Assembly (NCBI GenBank): GCA_015231685.1
Contig: JADGBA010000006.1
Location: 1-5,080 of the forward strand
From: Candidatus Omnitrophota bacterium
Lineage (GTDB): Bacteria > Omnitrophota > Gorgyraeia > 2-02-FULL-51-18 > JAGOUK01
Length of the DNA stretch: 5,080 nt
Reading direction: 5' to 3'
The notes under the pieces were generated by a model. The model worked only from the letters and a program-made list of their open reading frames with translations. It was not told the DNA's origin and made no database searches. This document shows positions 1-5,080 of the stretch, one piece after another (the first letter of the stretch is position 1; the number at the start of each line of letters is the position of its first letter). The position numbers and the translations under genes are program-made.

Positions 1-3000
1 TTTCTCCCGAATATTCGATGTAGTCACTATAATTGCCCTTCATCTGAAGGGCCTGAAAATGACCCGTGCGGTTGCCCTTTTCGTCATAACTGTAGGCGTG
101 GCGTATCAGGGAGCCGGAGCGGTCCGTCGTGGTCGTAACCGTGCCTTCGCCCGAGTAGTAGAATCGTTCGCCCACGCGATTCCTGAACTGCCGACCGCCG
201 TCCCGCCAGTCAAAATCCAGAAGCAGACTCGTCTTCGCTCCCTGAACCTCTGCCGCCGGAAGCGCCGCGGCGTCAAAATTGCTCCACCACAGGGCATCGC
301 CCTTCGTGATACGGATATCATCTATGTGGCCCTGATAGCGGTAATTGGTGGCCATGTCCTGATTGTCCCCGATCACAAGGGGAAGCGTCGGCTTGAGCGC
401 GCCGTTATAGTGATTGCCGCCGCCCCAGGTCTGATTCATCGAAGCCGCGGAACCGTTGATATAAATTCTGAGCTCTCCGTTATGACGCACCAAAGCGATA
501 TGATTCCATTCCCCTTCCCTGAGAAGATCGCCTGCCGTATTAAAACCAAATTCCCAGTTGTTGTTGTGGAACGGTCCCTCGACCGCAATATTTTTGTAGC
601 TCGTGTAGATCCCCAATCCATCGGCCGGCAATCCATAACGGTCACCGTAGGACACATCCAGGGTCGTCAAGAGAACTTGTTGCGCAGTATTCAGATTGGA
701 GGGCCTGCACCAAAAATCGATCGTGAAATCTTGACCGGCCTCGACGGTCAGCACGTCGGAATCCGGATAGGAGAGATGATCGTCCACGCCGTCGAAGTAC
801 ACGGAGGAACCGAATCGGCCTTCGCTGGGATCGACTGCGATGCCGCCGGAAGCTTCCGCGCCGCGGGTCTCATCCTGCGGATGAGTCGGGGTCAGAAAAG
901 ATTTATAGGTCGTGTACTCCGTGCTGGACGGGACTTCGGAATAAACGCTGAATTCACGGATTCTTAAATTGGAGCCCGTACTCAAGGGATCGTAACCGCG
1001 AAGACGCAAATAACGTGCGGATGCCGCCTCAAACTGGATACGATTCCAGCTACGGTCACGCTGCGTCTTATTGTCATAGACGGTCTGCCAGGTCTGACCA
1101 TCAGCCGAAATCTCAATTTGACAGTAGTAGCCGTAGCTGTCCGAGGTATCGTCCCACAAGAGACGCACTTCGTTGATGACGGTTTCTTCATTGAGCTCAA
1201 ACTGGGTCACAAGATTTGGATACCGCGTCGTGGAGGCAATAGTGTCGTAGGTGGCCCGGTCCTGATCAATAATACGGCGATCATAGTCGGTTACCGAACC
1301 GTTCGAGATGTCAATCTGCTGGGCTTTGGAGATCTCAACCCGGCGTCCGTCCCCGTGATGAGTTTCTATGATCCCAGTCACATTGCCGATCTCGTCCCGC
1401 TCGTACTCATAGCTGGTTCGCACTCCGCCTTCCTGATACTCGCTCAGCAGATCGCCCCGAGTATTGAAGGAGCGTGTGATCGTGCTTGTGACGGGCCATC
1501 CGGCGGGTGGATACACACGGAATTCCTCCATCTGGAACACCGTTGGATTCCCCGAACCCACGGCACCCTGCACTCTGATGAATTGCGCCAAAACCGGATC
1601 AAAAGAAATAAATTTGCGGCCCTGGGCCAGGTACCTGGAAGCCGCGACATTAAACCAGTTCATCCCGTCCAAAGAAGCCTGAATCGTAAACATGGTCACG
1701 GGAGCGGTTGCAGAATCATCTGAACGGAAATAGGCCTCAAACCTCCCGATCGCCATGGGTTTTTCGAGCTCAAAGGTAAAAATTCCGTTGATATCCGTCT
1801 GGGCATACTGGGTGTCATTGCTGAGTCCGAACTGTCCGTCAATGAGATTCTCTGCATTGACGCCGGAGCTGGAGTGAACGCGAACAATGGGTATCGTACA
1901 GGACAGGTCAATCGAGGCCTGATCGTCAGGCATCGAGAATCCAAGCTTAACTAGGGATTCCACGCCATTGCGGACCGAGTGCTGGTCCGTCCGGATCACC
2001 TCACCCCGGAAGTCATAAATATCTTCAAGCCAGACTTCAAGAATGTCCGAGCCGTCACCGTAGTAATCAAGTTTGGTATATATCGTACGGCCATTCGGAT
2101 CAATAAGTGTTTCCCGGATATACCCGCCTTCCTGATAACGATCCGTCTGGCGAATGCACTCAACCCCGTTGGGCCCGATTTCTGTGGCATACGTGTAATC
2201 AACCGGCCCGTCATCTTTTGTAGAATCAAACAGGTGCGTCACACGGCCAAGAGCATCGGTGGTTTCCACATACAAGAGTTCTTCGGTATTTTCCTTGGTG
2301 ACCGTCAGAGTCAAGGAACCCTCAGGTTCATCCGTGTATCGCAGGACACAGCCCCCGGAATATTGGTAGGGTGATGAGCCGCCATAGAAATCATAGATAT
2401 AAACCATCCGGCCCTGTGAGTCCTTCTTTTCCTGATATTCGAGATTGCCGTCTCCATCCGTGCGGGTCATCACTTCCAGGTCCCCGAGTTCAGGATCGGT
2501 CTCCGTCGTGTACTCCGTGACATATTCGCGATAAGTCGATCCGGATTTCTTCTTCAGATATATCGTCCTTCCCTGTTCATCGAAAATTTCCTCCTGAACG
2601 AGGTCACCGTTGGCATCCGTTTGAGTGACCACGTTGACGGGCCGCCCGCTTTCATCCGTACGCTCCTCATAGCTGTACCAGGTTTCTCTTGCGGGAATCG
2701 TCGCGTACACTTCGACTTCGGCGATCTGCGCATAATAAGGCGTCACCGAGCCTCCGTTCCCGGTGGAGGCCACAAATCCGTGAATTTTGACATATCGGGC
2801 GTCGATGGGGTTGAACATGATTTTGTCGAGCCGTCCGCCCGTCACCTCACCTGCGATCTCTCCGGCCCTGGTCCAGTGAATCCCGTCCTCAGAAACACTG
2901 ACGAGATATCCGCGCAGAAAACTGCTGACATCCTGGCCGTATTGACTCCCGTAAACCTTGACCTGCGAAACCTCATGGACCTCATTGAGATCCAAAAGCA

Positions 3001-5080
3001 CGTATTCTTCATCCCGCGTACCGTCGACGTTTCCGGCGGAACGCCAGTAGTGTCCGTCCGCGTTCAGTCCGTCGGTCATAAATTCCGACCGATAGCTCTG
3101 ATCGTATTCGGAACACACCGTGACCAGGGCCGATGGGGCGAGATTGCCCGTGGTGGAAGCCCCGGCCTTCTGGTACGTGATCCGTCCCTGCTGATCGTAA
3201 TGCGTTTCCAGATTCAATAATCCGGCGGCAGTGAACCTCCGCTCGATCCTCGTACCGTCCTCGTTCTGGATCGTCTCGTAGGTATATCCCCCCGTCTTCT
3301 CCTTCGCCGGGGGAAGCAGGGTCTGTTCTTCGACCGTTTGAAGCGCATTCCCCTTTTCATCAAGGGTGTAGCGGTACGTCACTTGGTTGCCGCTTTGGTC
3401 AAACATGCCGATCACCTTTGCGTCCTTATCAAAGTACCGGGTGGTCTCCCCGGCGTATCGGCTGTTGGTTTCCACGGTGCTTGTGACATTCCCCTTGGCG
3501 TCCCTGCAGTAAGAGGTCGTCATCGTCAGGTCATTTTTGTCCGTGACGGTGATGACATCACCCCACACGTTGAAGGTCTTGGTTGAGTGTGTTTCGTAAG
3601 TCCCGTATTCGGCTGACGCCGTCAGGGCTGAGGCGTCATGCGTGTCCACCACACCGTCACGATTCACGTCGGCCCCCGGGTAATCGGCGGCCTCAAGCTC
3701 TCCCGCGATAATCGCCTGAAGAACCGCCAAATCTCCGTCATCGAGCTTCTGATCGGCTTTGAGATCCGATCTCAACTTCTGGGTCTCGGTCATACCTATC
3801 ACGTTGCCGTTGGCATCTTTGCTATAGGTAAAGGCAACGGTGCGGTCGTTTTTGTCGGTTTGGGCAATCAAATCCCCCGCGGCCGAATATCTCTTGGTCG
3901 TCAGGGCTCTGGCGCCGCTCGACATGATCTGGAACTGGCGGACCTCGCTTAAATTGCCGAACTCGTCTTTCGCATACTCGAACTCAAAACGGTCGCCGTT
4001 CTTGTCCACAGCCCAGATCTGTTCGCCCAACGCGTTGAAGCCGTAGCTCTGAATAAACGAGACGGTTGTCCCCTCAGCACTCACCCACTCGGTGGTTTCT
4101 TCAGACTGCACGACGGAACCGTCGGCGCCAAGCACATAACGGGTGCGGACAATTTTGCCGTTCTTATCTTCGAAAAACACCTGTCGGCCCGAAGCGTCGG
4201 TGATCCGGGTTTCTTGATAGGAAACCTCCGAACCCTCGTCGGCCTGGAAGGCGGTCCCGATCACCGTCCGGACACCGCCGTCCGCTTGTTTAAAATATTC
4301 GTAGGTACGTTCAATACCGTTCTTGTCGATCACACGCTCCAAATCCCCCTCGGCATTAAAATACCTGGATTCCAGCGATCCGGGGCCCGAGGGATCGTGC
4401 GAATAATACGTCCTTTCATGCGTGGCGAGAATCCGGCCGTATGAGCTTCGGTCGTAGGTGTATTCCTGAACCAGTCCGCCGGAGAGCTCACGCCTCGAAA
4501 CCTCGCCATAAATATTGAGCTCCTCCCGGACGAGTGACCCGTCCGCCAGATTACGGGCCACGCGGGCGCTGGGCAGGCCTTCCCATGCCCCTTCGCCGTA
4601 GCGTTCATAAACGGTCTCCTGGACAATGCCCCCCGCATCCATGGTCCGGACAGTCTCGCCTCCGGAATTGGTACGTTGTGTCGATACGGCGATCATCACC
4701 TCATCGAGACTCAGAAGCTCCTTGAGAGCTTCCCTCCGGGCCGTATCCGCCTCGGCTCTCAGGGCTTCGGAGGGATGATCGTAATCCCGTGCGCCCGCCT
4801 GAAGTACTTTGTCGGCAAAAAGCACCCAATCCGCGTCCGGCGCCCAGGAAGCGTCAAACCGGCATTCTTCAAAGCCTCCGTCGAGCGCGGCCTGATACAT
4901 ACTCCAGGTCATCTGGGTCTTATTCTCCGCCGCATCGGTATCATAAGAGTAAATCTGCAATTGCCCCTCTTCAGAAACAGATGCCGCAATATCTCCTTTA
5001 AGATTAAGGACCTTGAAGGTTTGCCGGGCTGTAAGATTGTGCGTGGAATCGGTGCGGACCGACTCAAAATATGCCCCGAT
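1..5080 (-). CDS. Giant YD/RHS-repeat protein with discoidin, LamG and dockerin modules (internal fragment)
   Basis: One minus-strand frame is open from position 5080 to 2 (1,693 codons) without a stop; both ends of the gene are outside the window, so no start codon, signal peptide or ribosome binding site can be assigned. The translation is recognisable throughout: YD/RHS-like repeats of about 50-55 residues form the backbone, interrupted by a partly helical segment (residues 48-141), a dockerin-like module (437-488), three F5/8 type C domains (647-793, 1050-1192, 1251-1382) and a LamG-like domain (1405-1598). YD repeats are known from RHS and Tc-toxin-type proteins, where they form a beta-strand shell; discoidin and LamG folds commonly bind glycans or surfaces. 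I infer an exported or surface protein used in attachment or cell contact. The residues are acidic, rich in Gly, Tyr and Thr, and poor in Cys (about eight), which fits an extracellular beta-rich protein. No frameshift was found. The exact role, and any C-terminal effector, cannot be seen. Confidence 0.95.
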   Translation of the reverse strand, partial: MGAYFESVRTDSTHNLTARQTFKVLNLKGDIAASVSEEGQLQIYSYDTDAAENKTQMTWSMYQAALDGGFEECRFDASWAPDADWVLFADKVLQAGARDYDHPSEALRAEADTARREALKELLSLDEVMIAVSTQRTNSGGETVRTMDAGGIVQETVYERYGEGAWEGLPSARVARNLADGSLVREELNIYGEVSRRELSGGLVQEYTYDRSSYGRILATHERTYYSHDPSGPGSLESRYFNAEGDLERVIDKNGIERTYEYFKQADGGVRTVIGTAFQADEGSEVSYQETRITDASGRQVFFEDKNGKIVRTRYVLGADGSVVQSEETTEWVSAEGTTVSFIQSYGFNALGEQIWAVDKNGDRFEFEYAKDEFGNLSEVRQFQIMSSGARALTTKRYSAAGDLIAQTDKNDRTVAFTYSKDANGNVIGMTETQKLRSDLKADQKLDDGDLAVLQAIIAGELEAADYPGADVNRDGVVDTHDASALTASAEYGTYETHSTKTFNVWGDVITVTDKNDLTMTTSYCRDAKGNVTSTVETNSRYAGETTRYFDKDAKVIGMFDQSGNQVTYRYTLDEKGNALQTVEEQTLLPPAKEKTGGYTYETIQNEDGTRIERRFTAAGLLNLETHYDQQGRITYQKAGASTTGNLAPSALVTVCSEYDQSYRSEFMTDGLNADGHYWRSAGNVDGTRDEEYVLLDLNEVHEVSQVKVYGSQYGQDVSSFLRGYLVSVSEDGIHWTRAGEIAGEVTGGRLDKIMFNPIDARYVKIHGFVASTGNGGSVTPYYAQIAEVEVYATIPARETWYSYEERTDESGRPVNVVTQTDANGDLVQEEIFDEQGRTIYLKKKSGSTYREYVTEYTTETDPELGDLEVMTRTDGDGNLEYQEKKDSQGRMVYIYDFYGGSSPYQYSGGCVLRYTDEPEGSLTLTVTKENTEELLYVETTDALGRVTHLFDSTKDDGPVDYTYATEIGPNGVECIRQTDRYQEGGYIRETLIDPNGRTIYTKLDYYGDGSDILEVWLEDIYDFRGEVIRTDQHSVRNGVESLVKLGFSMPDDQASIDLSCTIPIVRVHSSSGVNAENLIDGQFGLSNDTQYAQTDINGIFTFELEKPMAIGRFEAYFRSDDSATAPVTMFTIQASLDGMNWFNVAASRYLAQGRKFISFDPVLAQFIRVQGAVGSGNPTVFQMEEFRVYPPAGWPVTSTITRSFNTRGDLLSEYQEGGVRTSYEYERDEIGNVTGIIETHHGDGRRVEISKAQQIDISNGSVTDYDRRIIDQDRATYDTIASTTRYPNLVTQFELNEETVINEVRLLWDDTSDSYGYYCQIEISADGQTWQTVYDNKTQRDRSWNRIQFEAASARYLRLRGYDPLSTGSNLRIREFSVYSEVPSSTEYTTYKSFLTPTHPQDETRGAEASGGIAVDPSEGRFGSSVYFDGVDDHLSYPDSDVLTVEAGQDFTIDFWCRPSNLNTAQQVLLTTLDVSYGDRYGLPADGLGIYTSYKNIAVEGPFHNNNWEFGFNTAGDLLREGEWNHIALVRHNGELRIYINGSAASMNQTWGGGNHYNGALKPTLPLVIGDNQDMATNYRYQGHIDDIRITKGDALWWSNFDAAALPAAEVQGAKTSLLLDFDWRDGGRQFRNRVGERFYYSGEGTVTTTTDRSGSLIRHAYSYDEKGNRTGHFQALQMKGNYSDYIEYSGE
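2..286 (-). repeat. LamG-tail linker and restart of YD/RHS-like repeats (residues 1599-1693)
   Basis: Residues 1599-1646 follow the LamG domain and include TSLLLDFDWRDGG (1617-1629), which resembles the LLLHFDG opening strand of many LamG domains but is not followed by a complete one. From residue 1647 YD sequence resumes: TTTTDRSGSLIRHAYSYDEK, then GNRTGHFQALQMKGNYSDYI at the edge. The pair SYDEKGN is a standard YD turn. The repeats continue beyond the window, so the true C-terminus, and any RHS core motif or C-terminal effector domain, lies at lower coordinates outside the sequence shown. Confidence 0.72.
287..868 (-). other. LamG/concanavalin A-like lectin domain (residues 1405-1598)
   Basis: The strand motifs of LamG-type jelly rolls are clear and in order: GRFGSSVYFDGVDDHLSYPD (1421 onward), DFTIDFWCRPSN (Trp1457), a loop with VLLTTLDVSYGDRYG, then GEWNHIALVRHNGELRIYIN (Trp1525), the loop GSAASMNQTWGGG, the strand LPLVIGDNQD, and the closing YQGHIDDIRITKGDALW. 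The length of about 190 residues is at the usual upper end. LamG folds typically bind carbohydrates or glycoproteins, often with calcium. A 22-residue linker (1383-1404) joins it to discoidin 3. It is the best-preserved accessory domain in the window, and the family assignment is the most secure. No catalytic glycoside hydrolase motif was seen. Confidence 0.9.
935..1330 (-). other. F5/8 type C (discoidin) domain 3 (residues 1251-1382)
   Basis: Family motifs appear in order: TRYPNLVTQFELNEETVINE (the ligand-side segment and first strands), VRLLWDDTSDSYGYY, the core CQIEISADGQTWQTVYD (Trp1331), then the closing strands ARYLRLRGYD and RIREFSVYSE. The length of about 132 residues is normal. This domain is followed after only about 22 residues by the LamG-like domain with no YD repeat between, so the two probably form one protruding binding unit. 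The long acidic N-terminal portion (SNGSVTDYDRRIIDQDRATY) is less conserved and may include linker. Confidence 0.82.
1331..1504 (-). repeat. Short YD/RHS-like repeat stretch (residues 1193-1250)
   Basis: Only about one unit separates discoidin domains 2 and 3. It holds the strand RSFNTRGDLLSEYQEGGVRT (landmark Gly1209), the aromatic pair SYEYE, and the turn RDEIGNVTGIIETHH. This closely matches TYSKDANGNVIGMTETQKL, which lies just before the dockerin. In both cases the sequence GNV-x-G-[MI]-x-ET leads straight into an inserted domain, so this loop appears to be a preferred insertion point. Confidence 0.8.
1505..1933 (-). other. F5/8 type C (discoidin) domain 2 (residues 1050-1192)
   Basis: Motifs run in family order: IVRVHSSSGVNAENLIDGQF at the start, the strand FTFELEKPMAIGRFEAYF, the core FTIQASLDGMNWFNVA (Trp1142), and the closing pair AQFIRVQGA and QMEEFRVYPP. 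The recognisable core is about residues 1066-1190; the first 15 residues (MPDDQASIDLSCTIP) may be linker. The function of the fold is ligand binding, commonly glycans. Its ligand-binding loops differ from those of domains 1 and 3, so the three domains may have different ligands, which is inference. The domain falls after a half-length YD unit and before another YD turn. Confidence 0.8.
1934..2701 (-). repeat. YD/RHS-like repeat block (residues 794-1049)
   Basis: Between discoidin domains 1 and 2 the repeats take a second form, with a [DS]xxGR-[TMV]-[IVT]-[YH] landmark. The Gly of this landmark is at residues 837 (DEQGRTIYLKKK), 890 (DSQGRMVYIYDFYGG), 945 (DALGRVTHLFD) and 997 (DPNGRTIYTKLDYYGDG), giving steps of 53, 55 and 52. 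This position aligns with the Gly seven residues before the DKN motif in the earlier block, so it is the same repeat with a diverged second half. A partial unit (IYDFRGEVIRTDQHS, Gly1026) closes the block before discoidin 2. The same surroundings and period as the earlier block support a common YD scaffold. Confidence 0.83.
2702..3142 (-). other. F5/8 type C (discoidin) domain 1 (residues 647-793)
   Basis: The stretch has the usual order of F5/8 type C motifs. An N-terminal LAPSALVTVCSEY is followed by a DG-x-x-x-x-x-x-x-W region (MTDGLNADGHYW), then the strand YVLLDLNEVHEVSQVKVYG, the core motif YLVSVSEDGIHWTRAGE (Trp736), and the closing strands ARYVKIHG and QIAEVEVYA. A length of about 147 residues is normal. 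Such domains are jelly-roll beta sandwiches that bind glycans, lipids or matrix proteins through loops at one end; the ligand cannot be deduced from sequence. The domain is flanked on both sides by YD repeats, so it protrudes from the scaffold. It is only distantly similar to the other two discoidin domains, which argues against recent duplication. Confidence 0.82.
3143..3616 (-). repeat. YD/RHS-like repeat block (residues 489-646)
   Basis: The repeats resume straight after the dockerin with FNVWGDVITVTDKNDLTMTT (landmark Asp514), followed by a unit with FDQSGNQVTYRYTLDEKGN (Asp561). Spacing between these two is 47 residues. A further unit contains RRFTAAGLLNLETHYDQQGR; it is preceded by a longer, proline-containing loop (LLPPAKEKTGG), which stretches that period to about 66 residues. 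The block ends at QKAGASTTG, where discoidin domain 1 starts. The DQQGRITY motif is a classical YD-like strand turn. Confidence 0.82.
3617..3772 (-). other. Dockerin type I-like module (residues 437-488)
   Basis: Two EF-hand-like calcium loops, each followed by a short helix-like stretch, match the dockerin pattern. Loop 1 is DLKADQKLDDGD, with Asp at residues 439, 443, 447 and 450 but Lys441 at the usual Asn/Asp position 3. Loop 2 is DVNRDGVVDTHD, with Asp471, Asn473, Asp475, Asp479 and Asp482 all in place. Between them lies the helix-like LAVLQAIIAGELEAADYPGA. The length of about 52 residues is slightly short of the usual 60-70. Dockerins bind cohesin modules in a calcium-dependent way, in cellulosomes and in many non-cellulosomal surface proteins. 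The module lies inside a YD repeat, whereas dockerins are usually near a protein terminus. No cohesin is visible in the window, so its partner, and even active cohesin binding, is inference; the substituted loop 1 may weaken calcium binding. Confidence 0.8.
3773..4657 (-). repeat. YD/RHS-like repeat block (residues 142-436)
   Basis: This is the clearest run of the repeat. A typical unit reads xxxxG[DRE]xxxxxxDKN[GD]xxxxxxYxY, followed by a turn such as KDxxGNxxxxxE and a variable loop. The landmark Asp of the DKN motif falls at residues 252, 305, 359 and 409, giving steps of 53, 54 and 50. Examples are GDLERVIDKNGIERTYEY, GRQVFFEDKNGKIVRTRY and GEQIWAVDKNGDRFEFEY. Earlier, more diverged units lie at residues 142-240 (for example LVQEYTYDRSSYGRILATHE). 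The pattern matches the YD-repeat family of RHS-like proteins. The unit is longer than the roughly 20-residue minimal YD motif, so each period probably holds two or more strand pairs. Confidence 0.85.
4658..4939 (-). other. Unrecognised, partly helical segment inside the YD array (residues 48-141)
   Basis: About 94 residues between two YD stretches lack the repeat pattern. The segment is rich in Ala, Glu and Asp. Residues 104-123 (SEALRAEADTARREALKELL) look like a charged amphipathic helix, and a Trp-rich piece lies before it (MTWSMYQAALDGG, then DASWAPDADWVLFADKVLQAG). The segment sits where other units have their variable loop, so it could be a further inserted domain or a helical spacer. 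I do not recognise a family and assign no function. Its boundaries are approximate, set by where YD-like sequence stops and resumes. Confidence 0.5.
4940..5080 (-). repeat. YD/RHS-like repeat, partial (residues 1-47)
   Basis: This is the first in-window piece of the YD backbone. Residues around 28-46 (NLKGDIAASVSEEGQLQIYSY) align by eye with later units such as FNVWGDVITVTDKNDLTMTT: a G-[DE]-x-hydrophobic strand, a D/E-rich turn, and a second strand ending in an aromatic-x-aromatic pair. The repeat array must therefore begin upstream, beyond the high-coordinate edge of the window. The assignment rests on similarity to the better-formed units between residues 240 and 570; alone it would be weak. 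Confidence 0.6.

Noticed and set aside
2..286. C-terminal RHS core motif and polymorphic toxin domain
   Set aside because: The YD array is still running at the low-coordinate edge and no DPxGL-type core motif was seen. A toxin role therefore has no support within this window.
59..967. 302-codon plus-strand open frame
   Set aside because: It lies wholly antisense to the LamG, discoidin 3 and YD coding sequence. Its translation shows no recognisable family, while the minus-strand frame matches known folds strand by strand over the same bases.
1118..1723. 201-codon plus-strand open frame
   Set aside because: It is antisense to discoidin domains 2 and 3 and the YD stretch between them; no domain, and the minus-strand reading is continuous and meaningful.
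2621..3220. 199-codon plus-strand open frame
   Set aside because: It is antisense to discoidin domain 1. Its open frame is explained by the codon use of the minus-strand gene; no recognisable protein motif.
3338..3952. Adjacent shorter plus-strand open frames
   Set aside because: They are antisense to the YD and dockerin region, with no family similarity and no gene-like spacing or ribosome binding site that I could see.
4330..4638. 102-codon minus-strand open frame in another register
   Set aside because: It runs in a different frame from the giant gene over the same bases. Its translation is rich in Arg, Pro and Trp without motifs, while the main frame gives YD repeats here.
1..5080. Possible promoter, terminator, tRNA, rRNA, CRISPR or insertion sequence
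   Set aside because: No tRNA-like cloverleaf, evenly spaced identical direct repeats, terminal inverted repeats or transposase motifs were noticed. The sequence is continuous coding DNA, so the amino-acid repeats explain the repeated short strings.

Overview
The whole 5,080-base window is the inside of one very large protein-coding gene on the minus strand. Reading down from position 5080, one frame stays open for 1,693 codons with no stop. Neither its start nor its stop lies in the window, so the gene is longer than 5.08 kb at both ends. In what follows, residue n is numbered from the first in-window codon at 5080, and is not the true protein position.

The protein is a mosaic. Its backbone is a long series of divergent YD/RHS-type repeats of about 50-55 residues, of the kind that build beta-strand shells in RHS and Tc-toxin-like proteins. 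Other domains are set into this backbone. In N-to-C order (high to low coordinates): a short YD stretch; a partly helical segment I do not recognise (4658-4939); a YD block (3773-4657); a dockerin-like module with two calcium-loop motifs (3617-3772); a YD block (3143-3616); F5/8 type C (discoidin) domain 1 (2702-3142); a YD block (1934-2701); discoidin 2 (1505-1933); a short YD block (1331-1504); discoidin 3 (935-1330); a LamG/concanavalin A-like domain (287-868); and a restart of YD repeats running off the low-coordinate end (2-286).

The most interesting point is how the domains are arranged. The spacing of a landmark position in the repeats is about 50 residues, and it jumps to 105 exactly where the 52-residue dockerin sits. 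The dockerin therefore looks like a cassette placed in a loop of one repeat. The discoidin and LamG domains also sit between YD stretches. I infer a surface or secreted protein whose YD scaffold carries several carbohydrate- or surface-binding modules and one possible cohesin-binding module. This would suit adhesion, matrix attachment or prey/host contact. Whether a toxin or other effector lies at the C-terminus cannot be seen here.

The organism cannot be named from this window. Very large multi-domain surface genes with YD, discoidin, LamG and dockerin modules suggest an environmental bacterium with giant genes, for example Omnitrophota or the PVC group. This is a weak inference from architecture. 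No RNA gene, mobile element, CRISPR array, promoter or terminator was seen, and none is expected inside a continuous coding region. Open plus-strand frames are antisense shadows.
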